Shown here: piece by piece, positions 15,073-22,979 of the stretch | How positions within the stretch are numbered: position 1 is the first letter of the stretch | Layout of the letters: every line of letters starts with the position of its first letter | From: a virus | Length of the DNA stretch: 26,168 nucleotides | IMG/VR virus record: IMGVR_UViG_3300025652_000462 | Span: 1 to 26,168 of that record | Direction: 5' to 3' (one strand) | Notes under the pieces: generated by a model | Database searches by the model: none | What the model saw: the letters and a program-made list of their open reading frames with translations, nothing else | Told to the model about the DNA's origin: nothing | Made by a program: the position numbers and the translations under genes

Positions 15073-16794
15073 TTATTTAGAAGCTAGTCCACTTCGCTTC
15101 ATCTGTTTGGTCATTCGTTTAGCTTTATTTTCTATATACTTTTCACCAACGTATGCACCTTTGTAATCACCACCGCCAAAGGCATCTGACATCATACCCG
15201 TATCACCTACCTGTGACACATCAGCAGTATCGTATCCAAAGTCAGAATTATCTCTACCACCATTATCAAACTGGTCAAACCTAGACTCAATGTCTTTAGT
15301 ACTCATATAATTAGATGCACCTTCTTTGGCTCTTTCAGCCGTTTCTTCAGCCGCTTTAGTATCTTGTAATGCTTGTTTAGCAGCCGCTTTAGCTTCAACA
15401 CCATTTTGTACTGCTTCTTTTGCCCTACTCATAACAGCCGCAATAAAGTCTAAATCTTTTTTTGATGCCTCTTTAGTATTGCCATCATCATTAGTATAAT
15501 CAATGGTATTACCGTCTACTTTTGCAATACCTAAATCTGCAATAGCGGCTACTTTAGCCTGATACATAGCTGTTGACACATCTTTTGGTGTGGTTTTACC
15601 TGCTAATTCACTGCCTAGTGCTGCTTTTGGGTTTAGACTTAAACCTTGATACACACCTAACTCTGCGGTCATTTTACTATAAGCATCGCTATCTAACGAG
15701 TTTGCAAAACCACCAAAGTCTCTAGCGTCTGAGCCACCAAACTCTCCATCACCTTCATCCAGCGTATTGGTACTCCTTGTAGTAACAGCTTCAGTTTTAA
15801 CTGTTTCAGGTTTTACATACTCTGATGTAGGTATAAAACCTTCTGGTATTGGTGTGGTAGGTTGATTATTAATAAAGGTAATGGATTTCTTCTCACCAGT
15901 CTCTGCATTAATATATTCACGAAGTTCCGGTTTTGCACCTTCTGTAGGCTGAATAAAATCTTCGTAACTAGGCATGGTAGCTGGCACGGCAGTTGTAGGA
16001 ACAGCCTGTTGCTGTGGTGCCATGTATTGTGAAGAAGCAGCTTGCATAGGTTGCTGTGTAGTTATACCTGTAGTACCCTGTACTGCACTAGGTGTGTAAT
16101 ACACTCCTGTATCAGGATTAGGTGTAGGCATACCACCTACTGCAAACTCTTGTCTGCCATTATACTGGTCTTCATCATCCATGTCAAGGTCATTTAAATC
16201 AAAAGGTAAATCATCTGGCATAGTAGCTTCATCACTATTACCCATTTGACCCATAGCTTCCATTTGCTTTAGGCCCATCTTAGCATCTTGGCGTATCTTC
16301 ATAAGAGTACCTAGACCGATGTAACGAACAACGTCAGCAGGAAATACAAACTCTCCCTCACTTAGCTGTGCAGGGATGTCATCTCTCACTTCCTCTTGCG
16401 TAGAGCCGGGTGGAACATCGTTGCCTGATACAGGGTCTATTGAACCACCTTCGTCCATGAGACCACCATCTTCAAACATTTCCATTTGTTCTTTCATTGG
16501 TACTGTTCCACCTTCTGCAAATACTAAATTATCACTTCTTTCTTGTGCCGCCTTGACAGCATCTTCTACTGTCTTATGCTTACTAGTCGGTTTTATAGAA
16601 CCTTCTACAAGCATATCATAAATAGCATCTTCAGAATACATAATACCATCGTGTATACTAGGTACATTTACGTATTCATCCCCAACTTTTAAAGTAACAG
16701 ATTTTTCTGATACACTTTCTCCTTCAGGTGTTATATAAACATCTCTACCTGCCTGAGTAGTTTTATCAGTTTTTGTACCTACTTTATCCACCAT
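15073..16794 (-). CDS. 573-residue probable virion protein with GEFVFPADV motif
   Basis: About 20-90 is a module with VSEKSVTLKVGDEYVNVPSI and DMLVEGSIKPTSKHKTVEDA. About 92-118 is rich in GG pairs (FAEGGTVPM, EDGGLMDEGG). About 136-164 holds VRDDIPAQLSEGEFVFPADV followed by RYIGLGTL, a motif widespread in marine phage structural proteins of unknown role. Then come acidic and Gln/Pro/Thr-rich linkers (about 190-290) and helical Ala/Lys-rich segments (about 430-500). The ATG overlaps the preceding small gene by 11 bases. Placed between portal and scaffold, it may be an internal or head-associated protein. Nothing enzymatic is visible; the gene is clearly real, the function unknown. Confidence 0.82.
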   Translation of the reverse strand: MVDKVGTKTDKTTQAGRDVYITPEGESVSEKSVTLKVGDEYVNVPSIHDGIMYSEDAIYDMLVEGSIKPTSKHKTVEDAVKAAQERSDNLVFAEGGTVPMKEQMEMFEDGGLMDEGGSIDPVSGNDVPPGSTQEEVRDDIPAQLSEGEFVFPADVVRYIGLGTLMKIRQDAKMGLKQMEAMGQMGNSDEATMPDDLPFDLNDLDMDDEDQYNGRQEFAVGGMPTPNPDTGVYYTPSAVQGTTGITTQQPMQAASSQYMAPQQQAVPTTAVPATMPSYEDFIQPTEGAKPELREYINAETGEKKSITFINNQPTTPIPEGFIPTSEYVKPETVKTEAVTTRSTNTLDEGDGEFGGSDARDFGGFANSLDSDAYSKMTAELGVYQGLSLNPKAALGSELAGKTTPKDVSTAMYQAKVAAIADLGIAKVDGNTIDYTNDDGNTKEASKKDLDFIAAVMSRAKEAVQNGVEAKAAAKQALQDTKAAEETAERAKEGASNYMSTKDIESRFDQFDNGGRDNSDFGYDTADVSQVGDTGMMSDAFGGGDYKGAYVGEKYIENKAKRMTKQMKRSGLASK

Positions 16795-16996
16795 TTATTT
16801 CATCCCGTAGCATCTTTAGTTTACGTAATGCCATAATAGCACCCTGCTGTCTGTGCATTAGTATTGTATCATCAGATTGTTCTAACACTCTATGATGTTG
16901 TTCTATAGAGTTATCTAAATAACTATTGAATGCCTCCCAGTGGTGGCTGTTGCCCACCAGCGGCTTGAGGTTGCTGAGTATTTGCTTCTTGTCCAT
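16784..16996 (-). CDS. Small conserved-type protein overlapping the portal gene
   Basis: The ORF is open from a GTG at 17017, but the ATG at 16996-16994 with AAGGA ten bases upstream is a better start, giving 70 residues (MDKKQILSNLKPLVGNSHHW...). It is helical and charged, with a C-terminal QQGAIMALRKLKMLRDEI. Small proteins with this L-KPL-x(4)-HxW ... QGAIxxLRxLKxLRDE pattern are familiar to me from the same location in other marine phages. The first 74 bases overlap the 3' end of the portal gene in another frame, and the end overlaps the next gene by 11 bases, so translation is probably coupled on both sides. Function unknown. Confidence 0.7.
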   Translation of the reverse strand: MDKKQILSNLKPLVGNSHHWEAFNSYLDNSIEQHHRVLEQSDDTILMHRQQGAIMALRKLKMLRDEINGG

Positions 16997-19058
16997 TTCC
17001 ACTAAATCCTTGTTCACCCGGCACAGGAACTTGACCCATACCTATATTTCCACCACCTGCGCCAGTAGGGTCCATAGCATTACCTGTTGCCATTCCCTGT
17101 TGTTCTGGTCCCATAGGTTGCTGGAAGCCTTTCATAATTTCGGCTTGCAGTGCGGCTTCATCCATATTGTTGGTTACTTTGTCGGGGTCTAAGTCCATTG
17201 ACTTTGCAATCTCACGGATTACATACTGGAACTTAGCAAAAGGTGCTAGTGCAGGATTACTTGCAATCTGCAAGAACTGCATCAATCTTTGACTGCGTAC
17301 TTCGTTAGCCATTAGGCTTTCTGTACCACGTGCCTTAACTTCTAGGTCGCCCTTAATCTCTGGGTCAAAGTCAAACTGCATGTTAAAGCGGAAGAACCCT
17401 TCTCCAAGAGGACGTAGTAAGTAGTCATCTACGTTCTTGATAACGGTCTTAGTTCCACCTGCAGCCGCACCCATAAGCATAGAGATACCTGAAGCAGTAC
17501 GACCTACTCCTGATACACCTGTCTGCCCGTGAGCGAATGATGGGAAGCCTGTACTTTCATCTGCCAGTACACGTGCCTTATCAAACAGCATCATGTTCTC
17601 AGAAGACACATTGGGGAACTTAGTACCGAAGATAGCCTGACCCGGTGCGCCACCCTGTCTACGAAATACTTTACCCGGATACATTGATAGGTCTTGACCC
17701 GGTACTAGGTTAGTCTCATCAACCTCAACAATCAAGTTGCCAGACAGTACAGCGTTATCTACAGCCATACGCATGAAACCATTCATTAGTGTCTGCGTAT
17801 CATCCATATTCTCTGCAATACCTACACCAAAGAATGAATAAGGGTTTAGTTCATACGGTGCTGCATTGTATGGTATTTTAGAAGGCTTGAATGGATTAAG
17901 AACCATACGTAGTAGCTTACCATTACAAATCCACACGTTTGCTTGTAACTCATCAAACTCACGTAGTTCTTTTGGTATCTCAATACCCTGTTCTTCTAGT
18001 AGTTCTGTATCAACCATACCCCAGTACTCAAGTACCTCAAAGCGGTCAATGCCATGTTCCGGTGCGTAGTCTGATAGGTCATCTTCCCAATACTTCTTGG
18101 TATAGTTCTCACCCATAGAAATTACGTCATTGATAACTTCACCACGGAAGTAAGGACGCTTCTTTAGATTACGTAACTGTGTACGAGACATCTTATGACG
18201 CTCGATAGCAAACTGAGCCTCATCCATGTTGTTAGCATCTGGGTCTGGGTAAAAGTTCCATACAGATACATGATTTACTTGTGGTGTAGTTTTAAAGAGT
18301 GGGTCATACGTACCCTCGTCATCCCAGTTGGGATATTCTTTATCTACCGCAAATGGACCCTTCATAACGCCCGTACCAAACAATGCCATCTCAAACGCAG
18401 CATTACGCAGATGCTTAGATGCGCCAGACTCTTCTAGTTGGTCATGTATCTTCTTCTGCATCTTCTTAGCTGCAATCATTGCTGGGCTAAATGCAATAGC
18501 TGTAGGTGTCTTACCCGGACCTTCTTTCAGTTTATCCTGAATAGGTTCCAGCTTATTAGTCATAACGCCTAGCTTTTCATTAAGCGTCTGTGCTGTAGCA
18601 CCCGGAGGTAACTCTCTTCCATCACCAGCAAAACCGTAAGGGCTTGAAAGGGAAGTATCACCACGAAGCTGGTCTGGCTCTTGTGGGTCAAAGTGTACGT
18701 CAGAGACTACACCCTCTGGTAACTCTGTAGGCTCTACAGACAGAGGAAACTTATGATTAGCAAATAATACATCGACAATAGAGCCATAAGCTGCTAATGT
18801 CTTAGTCTTAGTTACTTTAATAAATACACGAGACTTCTCAGTTTCAGTGAACTGTACATCTGGACCATATAAACCACGGTAGTTACGATACGCTTTTAAC
18901 CAACGCTCCTCATCTTGATACCTATAGTCTTCTGACCTGTTAAAACGGTCCATTACAAATGGAATAATGTTAGCTACGTTTACATCCGACAATGATGTAT
19001 CATCACTATCTTCTAGCGCAATAGCATCATCTTCAATCATAATATCTTCTTCAGCCAT
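16923..19058 (-). CDS. Portal protein
   Basis: 711 residues. Typical podovirus portal segments are present: an acidic N-terminus, DEERWLKAYRNYRGLYGPDV at about 49-68, SRVFIKVTKTKTLAAYGSIV, then WNFYPDPDANNMDEAQFAIE in the middle and SGVGRTASGISMLMGAAAGG in the last third. The last 65 residues are Gly/Gln/Pro-rich and likely disordered. Portals form the dodecameric vertex through which DNA is pumped and to which terminase and the adaptor attach. The gene follows terminase large subunit by nine bases, the standard order. AAGGA stands six bases before the ATG. The subfamily (P22-like or T7-like) was not decided. Confidence 0.9.
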   Translation of the reverse strand: MAEEDIMIEDDAIALEDSDDTSLSDVNVANIIPFVMDRFNRSEDYRYQDEERWLKAYRNYRGLYGPDVQFTETEKSRVFIKVTKTKTLAAYGSIVDVLFANHKFPLSVEPTELPEGVVSDVHFDPQEPDQLRGDTSLSSPYGFAGDGRELPPGATAQTLNEKLGVMTNKLEPIQDKLKEGPGKTPTAIAFSPAMIAAKKMQKKIHDQLEESGASKHLRNAAFEMALFGTGVMKGPFAVDKEYPNWDDEGTYDPLFKTTPQVNHVSVWNFYPDPDANNMDEAQFAIERHKMSRTQLRNLKKRPYFRGEVINDVISMGENYTKKYWEDDLSDYAPEHGIDRFEVLEYWGMVDTELLEEQGIEIPKELREFDELQANVWICNGKLLRMVLNPFKPSKIPYNAAPYELNPYSFFGVGIAENMDDTQTLMNGFMRMAVDNAVLSGNLIVEVDETNLVPGQDLSMYPGKVFRRQGGAPGQAIFGTKFPNVSSENMMLFDKARVLADESTGFPSFAHGQTGVSGVGRTASGISMLMGAAAGGTKTVIKNVDDYLLRPLGEGFFRFNMQFDFDPEIKGDLEVKARGTESLMANEVRSQRLMQFLQIASNPALAPFAKFQYVIREIAKSMDLDPDKVTNNMDEAALQAEIMKGFQQPMGPEQQGMATGNAMDPTGAGGGNIGMGQVPVPGEQGFSGNGQEANTQQPQAAGGQQPPLGGIQ

Positions 19059-19067
19059 TTTATATCC

Positions 19068-20636
19068 TTAATATCCAAATGTAGAATCGGCTACTGGCAT
19101 ACTATTTCTAGGTCCACCATGAGGGTCGTAATCAAATATACTAAACCGTGGTCTTGACATTATACCATACCTTAGTGCATCGTACAAGTGGTCTTCACTA
19201 TGCGTGTCAATGTCTTCTGGGTTTTTCTTATCCAGCGGAATGGACGGTAGTTGTGCGACCGTGTTTGTACAACTATTAAAGAAAACAATCCGTGGTTCCT
19301 CTGTAAACTCATCTACCTGTAAGCGTCTGTGTATTTCGTTCTTACCTGCTACACGACTACCACGGCTTCTATCTGATGGTCGCCAACGGCAACCTCTATT
19401 TACCATCTGTTCTGCGAGGCTAGGACCAGTATCACCACGCTTATGCCAAAGAGAACTGTCCAGTACACCATACTTTATATTTCCATCACCAGCTTCAGCT
19501 TCTAGTACCATATCCGCTAAATCAGCGGCAAGGACTTTCGACGTGTATAATTCTCTATATACAATAAGTTGTTCGTTAGGCGCAATAGCAAACCATAATA
19601 CACCAGACTTACTACCGTAACCATAATCGCAAGCCCTAAACTTAACCCAATTATTAGGTATATCGAAAGGCTCAACAACATGCAGATTGCGGTCAAACTC
19701 AGTAAAGGCTGCACCTTCTTTAATATCCCAGTCACCTTCCAGAAGCTGCCTTCTTTGTTGTTCGGGCATAGAGAGAAGCATTGCTTCATAATCACCTGAT
19801 TCCGCAAGGTATGGGTTATCAGAAAGTCTTGCTGGTATAAATCTTCTCTTGAATAGAGGTTTTCCAGCCTTTGCGTGTCCTGCGGGGTATGCAAGTACTT
19901 CTCCGGTTTCAGTGTCTGTTGCATTAAACGCTCTATTGTAGGGAGCGGGGTCAATAAAAGTTTTCTTAACCCAATGGTGACCTCTGCCACCGGGGTTGGT
20001 CGTAGCCCTCATATATATTGGCAAATCTGGTGCAGTGGACCGTAGACGAGAACGCATATAATTCCATGCATATGGTGTGGCCCATTGTGTTAATTCGTCA
20101 AAGCCTATCCAACTAAAAGCTAGACCCTGATAACGCAAGACATCATCATCTCTATCCAGATAAGACATCCACAATCTTGCGCCAGAGGGCGCAGTCCACT
20201 GCATCTTTCTTTCTGACCATTTAATACCGGGCCAGATTTTAGGATATAACTCCTGCGACTTAAATACAAGTTCACGAAGTTCTTCCGTTGTATGTCGTAG
20301 CAACAACCCACTAAAAGCAGGGTGTCCCATGTACCTCAGAGGGTCAGCAAGCATCGCATAGGACTTACCACCACCTGCACTACCACCGTATAGCACTTCA
20401 CGCTCTGAGGCGGCTAGAAAGTCCATCTGTGGGCCTTCGTTAGGCTTAAAGAGTACATTGGCATGTTCTTCAATAGAACTACTGTCAAATGTAGGAGAAA
20501 TAGTCTCCTGTATATCAACCGTTGGCTTTGGAGCCTGTTCGTTCTTCTTCGAGGCTTTTCGCTTTGGCGATTGCCTTTTCCGCATACTCTGCCCACTTGC
20601 GGATGCTTGTAGCTTGGTTCTTACGCTGTCGCTCAT
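19068..20636 (-). CDS. terL: Terminase large subunit (packaging ATPase and nuclease)
   Basis: 522 residues. The ATPase has Walker A GGSAGGGKS at 84-92, Walker B SWIGFDEL at 175-182 with D180 and E181, and a coupling motif ATTNPGGRG at 211-219. The RNase H-like nuclease has D337 in RACDYGYGS, D393 in VLDSSLW and a C-terminal acidic pair in SEDHLYDALRYG (D482, D487). These are the elements needed to pump DNA into the head and cut concatemers. The start is uncertain: the first ATG (20636) overlaps the upstream gene by 122 bases, and Met18 at 20585 is also possible. The first 55 residues are Lys/Ser/Gln-rich and absent from minimal terminases. Confidence 0.95.
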   Translation of the reverse strand: MSDSVRTKLQASASGQSMRKRQSPKRKASKKNEQAPKPTVDIQETISPTFDSSSIEEHANVLFKPNEGPQMDFLAASEREVLYGGSAGGGKSYAMLADPLRYMGHPAFSGLLLRHTTEELRELVFKSQELYPKIWPGIKWSERKMQWTAPSGARLWMSYLDRDDDVLRYQGLAFSWIGFDELTQWATPYAWNYMRSRLRSTAPDLPIYMRATTNPGGRGHHWVKKTFIDPAPYNRAFNATDTETGEVLAYPAGHAKAGKPLFKRRFIPARLSDNPYLAESGDYEAMLLSMPEQQRRQLLEGDWDIKEGAAFTEFDRNLHVVEPFDIPNNWVKFRACDYGYGSKSGVLWFAIAPNEQLIVYRELYTSKVLAADLADMVLEAEAGDGNIKYGVLDSSLWHKRGDTGPSLAEQMVNRGCRWRPSDRSRGSRVAGKNEIHRRLQVDEFTEEPRIVFFNSCTNTVAQLPSIPLDKKNPEDIDTHSEDHLYDALRYGIMSRPRFSIFDYDPHGGPRNSMPVADSTFGY

Positions 20637-20916
20637 TTAATAACCGTTTCCTTAAACCTACATGTGAAATAGACCGGCCTGTATTTGTACTAAGCCAGTT
20701 TGCTACTTCACGATAACTATATTGATTTACGTGGCTACGTGCCTTCTCTAGTAAATCTAACTCTGTTGGTATTGGGTCAAGAATGTCGGGGTCTTCATCG
20801 TTTTGTTTATAACCAAATGGTACAGTCCTTGCAATGCGAGGTATCTGTACCCATTCGTTTTCTTCTTTAATGTCTGTTGGCTGTGGTAGCTTCCACTTGC
20901 CTATGCTGCGTGTCAT
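20515..20916 (-). CDS. Helix-turn-helix protein of the packaging region
   Basis: 133 residues. The N-terminal part contains VPFGYKQNDEDPDILDPIPT, and about 64-90 carries SYREVANWLSTNTGRSISHV followed by GLRKRLLNERQ, a good helix-turn-helix pattern reminiscent of resolvase-type DNA-binding segments. A basic helical tail follows. The gene starts in a 4-base ATGA overlap with the upstream gene and runs 122 bases into terL in another frame. I associate this VPFGY...SYREVANWL family with the gene just upstream of terL in marine phages, where it may help terminase recognise DNA. That role is inferred from HTH and position. Confidence 0.72.
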   Translation of the reverse strand: MTRSIGKWKLPQPTDIKEENEWVQIPRIARTVPFGYKQNDEDPDILDPIPTELDLLEKARSHVNQYSYREVANWLSTNTGRSISHVGLRKRLLNERQRKNQATSIRKWAEYAEKAIAKAKSLEEERTGSKANG

Positions 20917-21230
20917 TTTACTTTACGATTATCTTCAGTAGTTTTTGTCATTCCAGATGTTCTGTAATCTATAGTACCTGTTCTGTCGTTACCAACCTGT
21001 ACTGCAGTATTAGTCTTTCCACGCTTTGCTGCATTAGCTTGTCTTTTAGCTTTACGTGCCAAGTCTTCGGTAGCTTCTTTTCTTACTTTAACTTGTTTTT
21101 TACCTTTACGTGACGTAGTATCTTTACGTGCTTCTCGCATAACTGAGTCATCATATGCGCCACTTGTCTGCCTAAGTTTTTCTAAACGCAGACGTTCTTC
21201 TTTTCTCGCTCTTTCAGCATCTGTTTGCAT
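20913..21230 (-). CDS. Highly charged small protein, unknown function
   Basis: 105 residues, about a third Lys or Arg, with no hydrophobic core evident. It begins MQTDAERARKEERLRLEKLR and continues with Lys/Arg/Thr-rich sequence (DTTSRKGKKQVKVRKEATED). It is likely helical or disordered and could bind nucleic acid. Both ends overlap neighbours (TAATG from the terminase small subunit gene, ATGA into the HTH gene), which supports it being a translated member of the packaging operon. I do not recognise the family. Confidence 0.62.
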   Translation of the reverse strand: MQTDAERARKEERLRLEKLRQTSGAYDDSVMREARKDTTSRKGKKQVKVRKEATEDLARKAKRQANAAKRGKTNTAVQVGNDRTGTIDYRTSGMTKTTEDNRKVK

Positions 21231-21604
21231 TAGTCATCATCCTCTACAACAGCTTTAGGTGGCATAAGCATAACACCACCGGATGCTTCTACCTGCATCT
21301 TCTCAGTTTTCACTAGACCAGTGCGGTCAAGCAGTTCTTTAGCCGCTGACATCTTATCACGGATACCTAGTTCAGTTGGGTCATATAGACCGCCTACCAT
21401 AGCCATTGCAGCTTTAGGTGCGTTACGTGCCATGTACATCTGCGTTGCGTCAAGGATTTCTTCTTTCAATCCTTTTACAATCTCTGACGTGCTAGAAGTA
21501 TCTGCATAGCCAGCTAACTTCTTAGCTTGCACTAAGTCGCCATTTGCTTCTTCAAATAATACATTAAGTAATATCTGTTGTTTTTCGGTTAGCTGTCTAG
21601 CCAT
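21230..21604 (-). CDS. Terminase small subunit-like protein
   Basis: 124 residues. It begins MARQLTEKQQILLNVLFEEA followed by NGDLVQAKKLAGYADTSSTS: the LTEKQQ start and a helix-turn-helix with A-K-K-L-A-G-Y are the usual N-terminal pattern of terminase small subunits, which bind the packaging site. The central segment ARNAPKAAMAMVGGLYDP and KMSAAKELLDRTGL would form the oligomerisation helices. The C-terminus is acidic (VVEDDD), a common way to contact the large subunit. The gene lies two genes upstream of terL. Its ATG directly follows the lysozyme stop. Confidence 0.72.
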   Translation of the reverse strand: MARQLTEKQQILLNVLFEEANGDLVQAKKLAGYADTSSTSEIVKGLKEEILDATQMYMARNAPKAAMAMVGGLYDPTELGIRDKMSAAKELLDRTGLVKTEKMQVEASGGVMLMPPKAVVEDDD

Positions 21605-21605
21605 A

Positions 21606-22091
21606 TTAAAACTCTCCGTTGTGCATAGCGTTTGCTAATTTAGTTGCACGTGATTTTACTTGCTTTGCCCACCTGCTATCAAGCATTTCTTTTGCTGCGG
21701 TAGGGAAGTCTTCAGCATGTATTGCTGCCCACATATTTTTAAACTTACGAAGTCTTGGCACACCCATATTAAAGGCCATGTCCATAAGTATAAGCTGACG
21801 TACAGAGTCTAGGCTGTCCACGCAAGGGTGCGCTGATAACAGTTCTCTTTCGACAATCTCTACGTCATTCCTTGCTAAATAGTATGCACCTAGTTCTGAT
21901 ATGCCGTGTTCATACACAGCTTCAATAGAGGGTACACCCATATAGTTTAATTCTTCCTCAGTTATTCCTCTGTCCTTTAAGTTCCTACCAATACCAATAG
22001 TGTCGATACCCAATGTATCTTGATAGACTGTAAGGACTAAACCTTCGTGAGAAACTAACTTATCTACAAATACCTGTTTGTCGTACTTCAT
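21606..22091 (-). CDS. Endolysin: T4-type lysozyme (GH24 muramidase)
   Basis: 161 residues, close to T4 lysozyme (164). The catalytic pattern is intact: E16 in SHEGL, D25 in YQDTLG and T31 in DTIGIG, with the same spacing as E11, D20 and T26 of T4. The C-terminal lobe has RQLILMDMAFNMGVPRLRKF and WAKQVKSRATKLANAM. It hydrolyses the beta-1,4 link between MurNAc and GlcNAc in peptidoglycan. There is no signal peptide, so release should depend on the holin-like proteins encoded immediately upstream. The start ATG overlaps the preceding stop (TAATG). Activity is strongly supported. Confidence 0.95.
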   Translation of the reverse strand: MKYDKQVFVDKLVSHEGLVLTVYQDTLGIDTIGIGRNLKDRGITEEELNYMGVPSIEAVYEHGISELGAYYLARNDVEIVERELLSAHPCVDSLDSVRQLILMDMAFNMGVPRLRKFKNMWAAIHAEDFPTAAKEMLDSRWAKQVKSRATKLANAMHNGEF

Positions 22092-22297
22092 TACTTATCA
22101 CCCTTGTGTTCGTGACCCATCCAAATACCAAATACGCCAGTCATAACACCCATCACTACGGATACGAAAGCTGACTGTGCGCCTGTTGGGTCTGGTAAAG
22201 CCATAAACCACTCAGCACAACGCCACGACATTATGGTACTAGCCAGCATCATAAACCGTGGTAGTATCTTCCATTTTAGAAAAGTCTCTACACTCAT
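22091..22297 (-). CDS. Small two-helix membrane protein, holin-like
   Basis: 68 residues with two hydrophobic segments, about 14-33 (RFMMLASTIMSWRCAEWFMA) and about 42-60 (SAFVSVVMGVMTGVFGIWMG), and a charged tail HEHKGDK. Both termini flank short charged segments, as in class II holins. It is sandwiched between the three-TM-type holin candidate and the lysozyme, with TAATG overlaps on both sides, so a role in inner membrane permeabilisation or its timing (holin or antiholin) is likely. Sequence alone cannot tell which of the two membrane proteins is the pore former. Confidence 0.7.
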   Translation of the reverse strand: MSVETFLKWKILPRFMMLASTIMSWRCAEWFMALPDPTGAQSAFVSVVMGVMTGVFGIWMGHEHKGDK

Positions 22298-22680
22298 TAT
22301 TTCTTACCGAAGAATTTTGTAGCTGAACGAACTCCAAAAGAAGCGGCAACGATAACTCCCAAGGAATACTGATACCATTCAGGCATTTCATTAAGTCTTG
22401 CGAAGCCATTCTTAACTACCTCTTCCATACCGGGAATGAAAGCTAATACAAGTGGGATACTAAATAGTACAGTAAGCCACTCGTCTTTCCACGAAGACTG
22501 ACTGCCTTTAGCCATCTCCAAATCCCAGTCAATCTCACCAGTAGCTTTCTTCTGCATGACAATAGCTTCAGCTTCAGCTTTTGCTACACGTGTCTTAGCT
22601 TGTGCCTTCTTCTCTTCTACCTTGCCAGCCATCCATGTGCCAGCTAGTTCAGAGATTGGTCCTATTAATAAGTTAAGCAT
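22297..22680 (-). CDS. Holin of the 3-TM / GTA-holin type
   Basis: 127 residues. The N-terminal 60 residues are helical and Ala/Lys/Glu-rich. Then comes SWKDEWLTVLFSIPLVLAFI (membrane segment at about 75-93) with PGMEEVV, then MPEWYQYSLGVIVAASFGV (second membrane segment at about 104-122) and a basic end. The WKDEWxTxxxSIPxxxAFIPG signature is the one I associate with holins of the GTA_holin_3TM family. The location directly upstream of another membrane protein and the lysozyme supports a lysis role. Number of membrane passes is by eye: two clear, the N-terminus possibly amphipathic. Confidence 0.8.
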   Translation of the reverse strand: MLNLLIGPISELAGTWMAGKVEEKKAQAKTRVAKAEAEAIVMQKKATGEIDWDLEMAKGSQSSWKDEWLTVLFSIPLVLAFIPGMEEVVKNGFARLNEMPEWYQYSLGVIVAASFGVRSATKFFGKK

Positions 22681-22937
22681 TATGCACCTCGTCTAAACTG
22701 CGATGTCTTAGCTTGTACCTTTTTAGGTTGCTTGACATGTTGTTTACCAGCAGCAGTTCCTTTTCTTTTAGCAGCCGTTGTGGACGCATACTCAGAAGGT
22801 GAGAGGGCTTTAATAGCTGATGCGGGAAGATATCTCTCGCCTGTTGCTTTTGGTCCTTGAGTTGAAGGTTTACCACTTTTGGTTCCCCAATCTTGTCTAG
22901 TCCACTGCTTTAAACTTTTTTGTGACTTCTTTAACAT
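22680..22937 (-). CDS. DUF5872-like basic protein, candidate leaderless gene
   Basis: 85 residues, very basic. It carries LKQWTRQDWGTKSGKPST, then ERYLPASAIKALSPSEYAST and KGTAAGKQHVKQPKKVQAK. This W-T-x-Q-x-W-x-T-K-S-G-K-P ... RYLP ... L-S-x-S-E-Y-A pattern matches what I recall as DUF5872, found in phages and bacteria with no known function. The only Met is the start. Upstream there is no Shine-Dalgarno sequence; instead the -10 box of a strong promoter ends six bases before the ATG, so the mRNA probably begins at or next to the start codon. It is the first gene of the lysis and packaging operon. Confidence 0.78.
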   Translation of the reverse strand: MLKKSQKSLKQWTRQDWGTKSGKPSTQGPKATGERYLPASAIKALSPSEYASTTAAKRKGTAAGKQHVKQPKKVQAKTSQFRRGA

Positions 22938-22943
22938 AAGACA

Positions 22944-22972
22944 GTTATACCACGCTAAAATGAGTTTGTCAA
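22944..22972 (-). promoter_or_regulatory. Predicted promoter of the lysis and packaging operon
   Basis: TTGACA (22972-22967), a 17-base spacer and TATAAC (22949-22944) on the minus strand, in the 42-base gap between genes. The expected transcription start, about seven bases past the -10 box, coincides with the ATG at 22937. This is the best spaced of the three related promoters. Confidence 0.72.
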
Positions 22973-22979
22973 GTAATTA

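Noticed and set aside
19517-19990. 157-codon minus-strand ORF inside terL
   Set aside because: It overlaps the terminase nuclease and linker in another frame; the terminase motifs are intact and the alternative product is unlike any family I recognise.
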